NCBI RefSeq assembly: GCF_037975245.1
Contig: NC_092562.1
Coordinates: 30,640,054 to 30,704,053 of the forward strand
Origin: Apostichopus japonicus
Lineage: Eukaryota > Echinodermata > Holothuroidea > Aspidochirotida > Stichopodidae
DNA length: 64,000 nt
Direction of reading: 5' to 3'
In this document: piece after piece, positions 37,301-45,498 of the stretch
How the letters are laid out: every line of letters begins with the position of its first letter
How positions within the stretch are numbered: the first letter of the stretch is position 1
Made by a program: the position numbers and the translations under genes
The notes under the pieces: generated by a model
Seen by the model: the letters and a program-made list of their open reading frames with translations, nothing else
Database searches by the model: none
What the model was told of the DNA's origin: nothing

Positions 37301-37677
37301 GATAAGCGACCCCTCCAACTGGAGAAAACGTGCTGAGCCCTGAAGCCTATAGGCTACACTCAAAGTTTGAACCTAGGCTACATTCTTTTCTAAAACTGCC
37401 CAATTGCGAGTGTGGCCATTACCGTAAGCCTGTTGGAATTTATGCATCTTTACGATATTAGCCCTACTAGTACTGTTACTTGTTAGTGTTACTATAGCCT
37501 AATTAATATACGATATGCAGGAATTCTAGCCTAACGTGTGACCAAAGGCTAAAATTCATGGATGTTAGCTTAGTGTAGAGCCTAGTGTTATGTCTTATCG
37601 TGGACGAAACTATGAATAAAGACTTACAATTGGCGTGAACATAAGGATGAATCCAGTTGCGTGTCGAGGTCAGACAT
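22048..37677 (-). CDS. SAMD3-like protein gene, eight exons, 605 aa, carried by the CACTA element
   Basis: Spliced coding segments: 37677-37628, 30351-30049, 29221-28832, 28260-28158, 25927-25547, 24606-24423, 23470-23355, 22338-22048. The total is 1818 bases, one frame, with every phase matched. Exon 2 gives a PB1/ubiquitin-like fold (KFLLIFGPNNKKVEI ... ELILQLYDRDFSDYV). Exon 3 is a Ser/Pro linker, then a GWITKFQIPVQPP block. Exons 4-5 give YPSKAQYDEIITKLFVKYPS, HRLQYKFQNFRKRV and RPETEDDASIDGHICWL. Exons 7-8 give AFLAIPGLLQED and a C-terminal FIQRVILNI block. This domain order matches proteins annotated in fish and invertebrates as 'sterile alpha motif domain-containing protein 3-like' (recalled). 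No SAM domain is obvious. Function unknown. Its place in the transposon suggests an accessory, perhaps DNA-binding, role. Confidence 0.75.
23355..23470 (-). CDS. SAMD3-like exon 7
   Basis: Acceptor CTTTTACTATTGCAG. It encodes TSNKAAFLAIPGLLQEDISL and VPACSEARNFSVSFAS. The donor is ambiguous: three GT dinucleotides overlap (GTGTGTGC). I chose the one at 23354 because it alone keeps phase 0 for the next exon. Confidence 0.65.
24423..24606 (-). CDS. SAMD3-like exon 6
   Basis: Acceptor ATTTTCTTTTAG; donor GTATTG. It encodes LLTEMNRIQDGEVTFFNSL, RAGLGRYASGLIKAC and MEATTEMEGYREEQKIK. Phase 0 in, phase 1 out, joining exon 7 to make an Asp codon. Confidence 0.7.
25547..25927 (-). CDS. SAMD3-like exon 5: conserved core
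   Basis: Acceptor TTCTTTCTTCCAG; donor GTGAAT (weak but in phase). It encodes LWKHRLQYKFQNFRKRV, a Lys/Ala-rich stretch, YLPNRPETEDDASIDGHICW, MALTLADRRTWI and SLADIKSKYPWLFDDIQ. The EDDASI...H block is the most recognisable hallmark of the family. Phase 0 on both sides. Confidence 0.75.
26560..27660. repeat. Degenerate repeat block built on TGACCTTTGGTGACCTTGG
   Basis: Three copies, starting near 26650, 26950 and 27310, share CAACTTGTCCCAAAATATCAAC, a CACACCTTGGCA(T/C)TGGG word, and TGACC-rich segments. The block ends in a CA-rich tail (27600-27630). A related block is at 54668-55330 in the PTP region. It lies in intron 4 of the SAMD3-like gene. Confidence 0.6.
28158..28260 (-). CDS. SAMD3-like exon 4
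   Basis: Acceptor TTTTTCATAG; donor GTAATA. It encodes YPSKAQYDEIITKLFVKYPS and MKTPQDNMPVGNLK, the conserved 'YPxKxQxxxxxxxLxxKYPxL' element of SAMD3-like proteins (recalled). Phase 2 in, phase 0 out. Confidence 0.72.
28832..29221 (-). CDS. SAMD3-like exon 3: Ser/Pro linker and WxxxFxIP block
   Basis: Acceptor ATTTCACAG; GTAAGT donor at 28831-28826. It starts STVSQLDYTAGSDFLRD, runs through a Pro/Ser/Thr-rich segment (NSPSPPPTPNAYSTPVS) and ends with GWITKFQIPVQPPTIESKL and RSLFLDSIYKEVTEKYG. Exit phase 2 joins exon 4 to complete a Tyr codon. Confidence 0.7.
30049..30351 (-). CDS. SAMD3-like exon 2: PB1/ubiquitin-like domain
   Basis: Acceptor AATTTTCAG; donor GTAAGT. It encodes residues 17-118: a KFLLIFGPNNKKVEIES beta-hairpin, a helix KSELHAAAVKTFGL, then ELILQLYDRDFSDYVDIEDG and AKLRVV, the strand-helix-strand pattern of PB1 or CIDE-N domains. 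The acidic DRDF...DIEDGE segment resembles an OPCA-type motif. Confidence 0.7.
31578..33983 (-). CDS. CACTA/EnSpm-like transposase, single exon, 801 aa, N-terminal C2H2 fingers
   Basis: The first ATG with a good context (CAGAAATGC) is at 33983; seven open codons precede it without an ATG. Two C2H2 fingers open the protein: C-x2-C-x12-H-x4-H, then C-x4-C-x12-H-x4-H (residues about 3-55). Further on come LYCDDFTVANPLGTH (about 279), LVADNLAAHDLGGF (about 374), a CRFC zinc knuckle (about 390), PPDIAHDLFEGVIP (about 461) and LRFEGKHNYFKE (about 624). These blocks match multicopy transposase-like proteins of fish and invertebrates related to plant Tnp2 (recalled). The Asp, Asp and Glu of the DDF, ADN and FEG blocks are my candidates for a DDE triad. 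There is no frameshift or premature stop, so the gene may be functional. It lies inside intron 1 of the SAMD3-like gene on the same strand. Confidence 0.8.
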   Translation of the reverse strand: MRFNCCYCIFNTVKFETLMKHYRFVHGNNPNFRIVCGINGCAKNYSNVRTYRRHIRLKHELFWLEVTNADVINDNGVENDDQLPIEENHANADDAVDIDVNREVSMFLLKLREIHKIPQAACTFVANECVDILKMCREKMTEDLHNVLQRTNTNIDVLKQSGLDNVLQESEFEHALHNFSTALNLQKYVANEFGVVKPCEYELGRDNVTAKVHTMQYIPILQTLKALLKFDDVFSEVINGHSSPDGDILGDFCDGVRFHDNELFSKQPNSLQIQLYCDDFTVANPLGTHVHLLKFCVLYFVLGNLPPMHRSKLRTIQSVILCPTIYVKKYGYESILQPLISDLKILEQNGIQILKDGIEYTFHGTVSFLVADNLAAHDLGGFQTHFNHGRICRFCNVIKADQKNHFRSDNLQMRTKEAYELQAVAVQTNPALFTLYGIKQSSCLNELQFFHVVEGSPPDIAHDLFEGVIPEVIAEVVKYCVTQQFFTLSDLNEQIKKFPYEGSDCTNKPSLMSDKIQTFKVKQTACQALCLCRLLPLMVGSFIPQDSKEWQVLLKLLDVVQYCMSKKVTRALTIFLADLIEEFLTMYFEAFPHVSMKPKAHYLVHYPEMLLQYGPLINTWTLRFEGKHNYFKEIARTSKNRKNVCKTLATRHEYMQATYHGSQNFLTEDALTHSKGDLYPVRLLPQTIQAQVLLLVGGNESVYSVGKVCYNGSFYSKGLAVAVEEGSFGKIDMCFLITDEVFLLCRMSERVQYISHVHAFNVCFGCKFVFKKCSDLFDSYPLGVYQTRNMELITLRHNFVL
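34215..35884. repeat. Long inverted repeat nested in the CACTA element
   Basis: The 27-base arms at 34215-34241 and 35858-35884 are exact reverse complements (CTGCATAGGAAAAACCTC...). Weaker matching extends on both sides. A second, inner inverted pair lies at about 35478-35540 and 35660-35735. The segment is probably a MITE-like insertion. It sits between the transposase and exon 1 of the SAMD3-like gene. Confidence 0.6.
36656..37341. mobile_element. MITE nested in the CACTA element, 686 bp
   Basis: AGGGCTCAGTACAGTTTG opens the left end; AGGGCTCAGCACGTTTTC opens the right end on the other strand. Both continue with a GGAGGGGTC/GAAGGGGTC word, ATCATTAC and CAGTCAATGG. No open frame is inside and no clear target duplication was found. 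It lies in intron 1 of the SAMD3-like gene. Confidence 0.6.
37628..37677 (-). CDS. SAMD3-like exon 1 (start codon)
   Basis: CTGAAAATGTCTG is a good start context (A at -3). The exon encodes MSDLDTQLDSSLCSRQ plus two bases and ends at a consensus GTAAGT donor. Its phase 2 end joins exon 2 (phase 2 entry) to make ..SRQFHKFLLIF. It lies 430 bases inside the right terminus, so the promoter would be in the terminal region. Confidence 0.65.
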
Positions 37678-37859
37678 TTTCAGTTTCAACTTAAAATAAA
37701 GTACGACAGCCGGACGGAAATATTACAATGAACTTAACTACAAACTAGGATGTATTTTGAGTGGTTGGAATCGACAAGTTTCTGTTTAGGTGTCATGCAG
37801 CATGTAGACTATTCTTGCACTGTTGCAGGCGAAATGTTCACGTGGTTTCAAATACCTTA

Positions 37860-38108
37860 GTTCGTCGCCACCGACTAAGCTACAATTATGGCGCGAATCG
37901 GGTGTCCGGATCGTTTTTAGTCCGTGGGTTAAAATAGCTTAGGCCGTCGCCGCCGACTAAGCTACGATTATTTTTTCCTTAGTCGATGTAAACCGACTAA
38001 GAAGCAGTGATGAAAAGAAGATTTTTGCTAGTCTGTGTGCATTGACTAACGTTAGAGACTAATTTAACGTTAGTCCGTTGCAATATTGACTAGTTTATTT
38101 TTTCAGTG
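37860..38108. repeat. Right terminus and subterminal repeats of the CACTA element
   Basis: ACCGACTAAG, GCCGACTAAG, TTAGTCGATG, AACCGACTAAG, GACTAACG and TTAGTCCGTTG are packed into 240 bases. They end in TTTTTTCAGTG, the inverse of the left CACTGAAAA. They mirror the left-end repeats at 20275-20665 and are absent from the sequence between. Confidence 0.8.
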
Positions 38109-41100
38109 AGGGGTATATAGCTCAAACTTAAAACAAATATAACACACGTATACACTGAAATGAACACGATCGACCAGTACAAAATTAAATAAATGAATAA
38201 CTAAATTTGCCTGCAATTGATTTAGAAGCAATATAAGCAAACTACGAAAAATTGTCTATAAGAATCTTACAATTTACCTGTCGGGGGATCATAACAATAA
38301 GTAGCGAATTGAAAGCTAATAATATTAAGCATGACCCAGTGTGATTAGGAACAAAAAAAAAAAAAAATCAGCGAGACGTAGAACATGTTTGTTCAATAAA
38401 AAATCAAAAATATATATATTATTAATACCTTTTGAATGAATTTCGTTAACTTATAAGATTCGTTAAATAATATTCCAAAATAGATGAGCTTTATATGCAT
38501 AATTCCAATAATTATCATTATAAATAGTCTGGTCACATTTTCTAAAGCATACGAGTTCGACGTACCCTACACGACTCTGAGTGAAATAAATTCTTCAATT
38601 CCACGAACCTGTTGGGTTATACACTTACCTACACGTGTGCCGTTGTCTAGCCTACACACTGTTCACTACACGTATTGTGTTAGGATGTCGTAGTATATTA
38701 CCGAAGAGCATGGGTAGGAAAGTTGCACTGCATCTGCAGAAAGACATCGTCGTGTATGTGCGGGCATTTATGTAAAGTATATTTGGCGGATTAGTATGTT
38801 AAGGAGCAGGATTGTAGCTCTGCAAGTAAGATAATTACGGGAATGTGGAGGACTAGGTATGACCTTGGGGTTTACAACTTAGTTATGCTGGTAGTAGTAC
38901 TAGGATTATAGTTAATGTGCCCTTGTACTGTACTTGGCTACATTTGAAAGTGCGGGTTTACGTATTCTGTGTTGCTCAGTACAGGTTATGTTCTAGTATT
39001 TGTTTATTCAGTGACTTCCATCTAAAGTGGTATACGATTTCAACAGTTGTAATAGTTAAACCCTTGTTAAAGAAGTGGGTGTCTGTGAGTGAAACATGTA
39101 GTCATATGTTTTGTTTAGGCATTCTGTGAGGTCGGAGGTATTTAGTATGCATTGTAATTACTTCGTTTGCTTTCGTATGGGAGTGCCGTACTTGGGATAC
39201 GTTTTCAGTTTTGCCTGGAGAGGTTTCGTGTTATATTTTGATTGTTATATTTACTTGTTATTTTATCTTTCATAATTAGTTGTGCTCATAAAAGTTACGT
39301 AGTTTTAGTTGGACAATAGCGACTATGATACTTTATAGTACTTAATGGGTTGAATTACTACCTTTATAGATGCTTTGATGCCTTCCTGGTAGCTCTCGGG
39401 TGTTTCAAGGTCGGGAACTGGCCAGGAAAGTCAGCAACACCGTCATACAAACGGGGCTCGTCTATTTGGGGTTTAATAGAGGGGCGTATTTAATTAAGAG
39501 GCGTATTTAATAAAGGGGAGTATTTCATTAAGGCTAAATTTTAAATTTAAATGTATAAGATTTTTTATTTGTTTATGGTTGCTCGGTTTTCACCGAACAA
39601 CTAATTAAGTATCCTGGCTTGTGTTTTTTAATAAATAAGGAGACAGCAAAAGCATACCGTAATTTTTTGAGTCCGTTTGAATCTTTCTCTTTGAGACTTG
39701 ACCTGGGTTACACTAAAATATTAACTTTAACAGCCTGGAACCGGCCAGAAAGGTACGACCGTAGCCAGGCAAACGCATTTCCAGATCGTTTTGTCAAGTT
39801 TCTTATAGGAGTCAGTTGATCGATGGTATAAAAGTCAGCAGATTGTTCCAATAGAACTAGGATTGCGGCTTAACGTGAATCAACAGATGTCAGGTCATTT
39901 TGCACACGAACAACAGCTTTTTCGGTACCGTGTCCATGGCAATAGGCTGCCTGCATTATGTCAGCATTACCTGTAGCGTAAAGATGAGTAGAAAGTCTCT
40001 TAACCGCAACTCTCTTGGAAACTTTAGATATTAAAGACAAATTGGCAGTAGGCCTGTTATTCCCAAGGATACTGACACCGGACAGAATCAGATTCTGACT
40101 CTTTTGACTGTAGGTTGTATTGGGAGATCTTCAACAGTGCCATATTCTTTATTTTCAACCTTTAACATCGAAACACAACTATTCTGTTCCGTAACAGATC
40201 TGGCAATTAGTAAACCAAATCTAGTTCGATTTGTTTACGTCATGTTATTAAATAACTTTACAAATATTTGGTATCGTCCACCACAGCATCTCCTCCTTGT
40301 TTTCTTTAAACCATATATATCCATTGACCTCAGTAATTCAATTAAATTAAACGACTGTAATAGACAATAGAAAACACAGATGGAGAAAATTCCACAAATC
40401 ATTCTTGGTTAATATATTTCTTCAATACCCCCAATCCAGGACGAAACAAAATAAAAGGGAAATGCTTTCAATAGCCAGAAAAATGATGATATGAAACCTG
40501 CTCAATTAAGTTAACTTTACTTAAGCATTAAATGCATGAATACATCAAACTGGACTAGTCTAAGATGACAGTGGTATCTGGTGGTAAAATGTATTTGGTA
40601 TTTCAGATATAGTGGCTATGAGCGTCTTTTCGATGGATACTGCCATTTCACATGTGTAAGAAGTGACATTCCATATAATATAGACTCCAAAAGAATGTGA
40701 CCTCCAGATGACTAGGTGTCTGTTATAAATCCAGATCTGTTATGAATGAATTTCATATTCTTGAAGTGTAACTGAAAATAATAAAATATTTACATAGTGT
40801 GATATATCTAATTATAGATAGGCTATCCATATTGTTTAATGAAATCAACATTTTGTTTTGTTCTCTATTTTCTCTACATTTTATTATTTATTGGCAGCAA
40901 AATCAAAGTTTGCAGAAAGCAGCTAGAAAAGTTCATTACACCAAAGTTTATGAAAAACTAAAAGACTGGATGTGTAATATATCAATCATACCATTTATGT
41001 ACTCAATGATGAAAGTTTGAAGCCAACTTTCTTAAAAGTGAAAAATAGAAGAAAAACTTTCGAGCTCCTTATCATATATGACTTCACGTATATATTGCTG

Positions 41101-44100
41101 GATGACTATTAAAATATGGATTGAGGTATAAGTAACAGATCAATCACATATATCTTATTACATTACTTCAGAAACTGGGGAATAGGTAATAGGCCTATAC
41201 CAATGATCCCATTTACTGATCACATAAAATAGGTCATAACTAGGTAACAAAGGATCCATTTTTTTACTGTAACTATTAGAGCATAAGATATCACTCATCC
41301 CATTAAGTAATCACAGATACTGGGCAATAGATAGCAACTGATCTTATAACCTTAAATACTGCAATTACTGGCAACTGATCCTCATTGCATGTAGGTAACA
41401 TACACTCTGGAATAGATAACAGACCATTCATTGCAATTGATCACAGATACTGAGATGTAATAGTTAAATGGAAAAGTATGGCTGGATAAGTTACTATGTT
41501 TAACAATATTTTGCTATTAAATTATTAATTGCACCAGTGTTTCTCAAAGAATGTTGTTTGTGAAGCTCTGCAGGGATTCACCTACCTGCATTACCGTATA
41601 ATCTGCAGGAATGAAACCTTTGCATTATCCAATATTTTACCATTTTTATTGTTTGATGATGAAAGAACTATCCAGTATGAACAAAGACCTAGCAGAAGGG
41701 GCAAACGTGTTTATCAATTAACTATATTCTGTTTATACATGGTTGTGTAGTACTAAGCTTTTCCTTTAATACTGTGTCATTTATACTAGGAATACGAAGT
41801 TATACAAGGACATTTTTGGTAGAATTACTAATGCTGAAATCCATAGAGTAATACAAACAAGTTTCTGACAGTTACTATCCATGAAAATCTACATGGGACT
41901 TAGTTTAAGAAAGTTAACATATTGTCTGTTTAAAAGTAACATATGCTACAGTTAGGATTGTTCATTTATGGCTTTTAAAAAAATGAATTGAAGTGAACAG
42001 GAGGCAAGACTTTAACCAGCAGATCTCGGTTATTACACAGATTCAGGATAATTGTAATAAGTAGGATAATTTGAATAATTTAATTGAGTTAAATTTCATT
42101 ATAATTATGATTATATTTTGTTTGAGTCAAAACTCTAGTGTCTATCAGCTGTCTATATGCCAATGGCAGGTGTACATTTCTACTTTGGTGTAACTTCAGC
42201 TGCTGGACTAGAAAGAATATACAGGACATTTGAACATTCAATAATGAATGGCAAAAAACATACTGCATATTCCTGTTGTTTCTTATAAACAGTTTGATCA
42301 TAAATATTTTCAAACCTTAAAACTTGTATTTTTCCTGCAAGATCTGTATTTTTGCAAAATACATATAAAAGTCCTTCAAAAAATATTTTAACAATCAAAC
42401 CAAAATCAACCACGATTACAACAGAATGAATAGCTTACATAGCACTATGTCTAGTTAATACATTGTTTACAATAATCAAACCATTTAAGCACTGATAGCA
42501 GATATGTACGTTATAATTACCAGCAGGCCTTGACAAAAAGCGTTGAAATTAATCAATTTGGAGAGCATGATTAAACATTTAATTGCAAAAACAAAACACT
42601 TTAGAACAATGACTGTCTCTCTAGACTACTGTAATATAGGACTACTTACTACTAATCACGACTTATGCTGGTTTATGGTTGTTCTGTCATCCATGGTTTC
42701 TTTACCATTATTATTACTACAGGGGAACATTCACAACCCCATATTTATCATGATTCCCCGTACGAACTACAAAATAACCATACCAGCTAGTGGTCAGCTC
42801 TGAGTGAATGGAGTGTATAGCTGTATTCAACTTGATTTGTTTTTGTAGCTTATTGTTGCAATTCCTTGCAGCGGAACAATTATATTGTCGTGTGTATTCA
42901 ACATTCCATATTGAACCTAATAACAGAGGGGTTCAACATTTCAGAAGGAATATCAGCTGCCCAGAACAAGCACATAAAAATGTAGAATAAAAGTAGGAAA
43001 GGAAATTAAGACAGAAAATGGCCAAATATGGCAAGATAGATTAAAAAGGGGGAAAAGAAGGTAAATGTAGAGCAAAGTAGAATGAAATATAAAGTGCTGT
43101 AACAATGATTCATACTGATATTGGATAAAAATAATTTATGAATCTGGTAAGAATATTTTCTTTTTTTGGTGTTGGTGAACAGTTGGTACATGAGATGACA
43201 AATCTCCCCAAAATTATTAATTTTCATATAAGTACAAGGTCATGAAGTCAGCAAGCTTTCAAAGGAATTTGCTGCATTTTGAAAACACATGTTACAAAGC
43301 AAATCCAAAAATGTAAGTAAGAAAATGAAAAGACAACAAAAAAGGAAGAAAGGATTAAGGTGCGTCATGGAAATTCAAATAAAAATGTTGCATGATGCTT
43401 AATTATGTGATTCACAACACTTTCACTGTCAACCATTAAGCATATAATATACGATGCCAACCTCAGAGGCTTCAACTGAGCTTCACAAGCTATGTAGCCA
43501 AGGGTAGTTGTGTGTGTACAGATCAATTCAATGTGTCATAATGGGTTTTTATGAGACTATTAGTTGTGAAATGGAAACGATATGAATTATGAATTTGTTC
43601 TAACACCATATACTTCAAAGGGTATTTTCTTTACATGTTAAAGAGAAATTTCACTGTGGTGAAATATTTAATCAATGCTAAGAGATATTTTGAGATATGA
43701 TCATTTTAGTGCAAATCTCTTGCCCAAATGTGAACTTGAAGAAAACAATTGTTACCTTAGAGCAACACAACATATACAAAACTTTTTCTTTCTCCAAAAA
43801 TGTTGCACCCCAGATTCTACATTAAAGTGCATCAGCATATGAGTAGATTCATTTTCATATTTTTTAGTATAAAAGAATAACAACGCTTACATCGAACGTT
43901 GACGCCGTAAACCATCCAAGGTACAAAAAGAAAATAGACTGAATAGTAAAGAAAAGAAATAAACATATATATACACAAAAAGAGGAAAATAAAAAAGCTG
44001 TATACAACAGAAGGAAATGTAAAAAAAAATGATAAAAAAAGAGGGTTAACTTTGTTCACTATGCTAATGTTAGATAAGTATGCAACCAATTTCGACTGCA

Positions 44101-45423
44101 TCAAAAACTTCAGAATAATCTTTCATGAAGACCTAATCATAGGCATAATTTAAACTCGTAATATGAATACACCACAATGCACCATTTCCATTTTTTTTTA
44201 AATTTGTTTAGGTGGGTGAGGTACATTGGAACCCCCCAAATATGGGAGTCGGACTTCAAAAACCTCAGGGTAACACCCTGTTTTTTTTAAAATCTTGGAT
44301 CCAACCCGGCAAACAATTTACATACTGGAAGACCTAATGTCTACAGGCATATGAGCCTGACTATATAATTACAACAAGTGAGTGAATATCATGGGAATGA
44401 ACATAACTTGAGCAAACAATGTGATGGTAGCTATTGCAGCATTGGTTTCCTGGTTATCAAATGTCAACTAGATGATTGCATTTCCTAAATATATCCCACT
44501 TTGCATCTTATTTCTCAATGGTGGTTGTACCATGTTATATATTAATCTATGACGTTTTTCTTATTTCCTTACTAGTTAAGTTTAAATTAAACATCTAATT
44601 ACATAAAAATGAAACAGTTAACTCAAAATTATTTTATATTCGGAAAAAGAAATATAAGGAAAAGATGTATTTGCAACCAAGTCTGAATGATTTTGTTACA
44701 TAACCTATTGGACTTGCTTTTTATTTCTTATCAATATTACCTCCAATTGTAAACAGAAAAGGAAATCTACTTATGTGTGCTTGAAAGCAACCTGGGGCAG
44801 AAAGTCTGGCAGTTATAATTACTTTATCGCACTTCACCAGTTTCCTCATCCAATGTGCATTTTGTCACACGACATATGCATGGCATACTTGACTTACTAA
44901 ATACTTAAAAGACATAGATATAGTTATAATAGAAATGAATGAATTCAAAGGAAAACAAGAGCAATTAATTCTATTATTTAACTTTATCATATAACAGCAT
45001 CTACAATACTCAGAGCAGCAAATGTGAGTTTAAAATACACTCTCTACAAACTTAAAATGACTTAGAAAGGCCTGAAAAACTTCATTTCACAAATTGTGAG
45101 AAAGTTATTTCAAACTATACTGAAGATAATACTGAAGATAATATAGAAGACAAATAGAAGCAATTAATGGAACAAATATTTTGAGTGTCTCAAATGTCTA
45201 TAACTGCCTTGCAATTCTGGACTGTGAGTTGAAATTGTGTCAACACATAAGAACTTATAAATGAAATACATAATGTACCTAGCAATACATTGTAAGAATG
45301 ACATAAAATCAAACACTGAGAAAAATCATTACATCCTGTGTGTTTCTCTTCTGGTGTTTGTTAGATATTGTTACAACCACTCTAGGCCACCAATCCTTGC
45401 CAAGCTAGATTGCTCTGATCAAG
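38109..45423. other. Gene-free intergenic stretch
   Basis: No domain-bearing frame or exon with matched splice sites was found. Degenerate short repeats around CACAGATACTGGGCAATAGATAAC occur at 41140-41470. GGCGTATTTAATTAAG-type words repeat at 39480-39530. The rest is AT-rich sequence without visible structure. Confidence 0.4.
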
Positions 45424-45498
45424 TTAACAAGTTTTCGTCTTTGCCACTTCAGTCTCTAAGTGCATCAGCACTGCATCAAATATAGTCTGGTACTGCTC
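45424..45498 (-). CDS. PTP last exon
   Basis: Acceptor TTACTTTTAACAG. It encodes EQYQTIFDAVLMHLETEVAK and TKTC, then TAA. The EQY start and length fit the end of a D2 domain, so the protein has almost no C-terminal tail. Confidence 0.9.
   Translation of the reverse strand, partial: EQYQTIFDAVLMHLETEVAKTKTC

Larger units (their letters stand above)
20275..38108 (-). mobile_element. CACTA/EnSpm-like DNA transposon, 17.8 kb, apparently complete
   Basis: The left terminus starts CACTGAAAACTTAAATTGG. The right terminus on the other strand starts CACTGAAAAAATAAACTAG: nine identical terminal bases with looser matching beyond. AG flanks both ends (20273-20274, 38109-38110), a 2-bp duplication; CACTA elements make 2-3 bp ones. 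Both ends carry 250-390 bp of CCGACTAA/TTAGTCGG-type subterminal repeats. Inside, all on the minus strand, are a transposase-like ORF (31578-33983) and an eight-exon SAMD3-like gene (22048-37677). At least two smaller inverted-repeat elements are nested in it. The CACTA assignment rests on termini, subterminal repeats and my recollection of animal EnSpm transposases. Confidence 0.78.

Noticed and set aside
20272-38111. A 3-bp target duplication
   Set aside because: The flanking triplets are TAG and AGG; only AG is shared, so I claim 2 bp at most.
39619-39819. Plus-strand 66-codon frame possibly from a retroelement
   Set aside because: No reverse transcriptase or other motif could be recognised and there are no flanking repeats.
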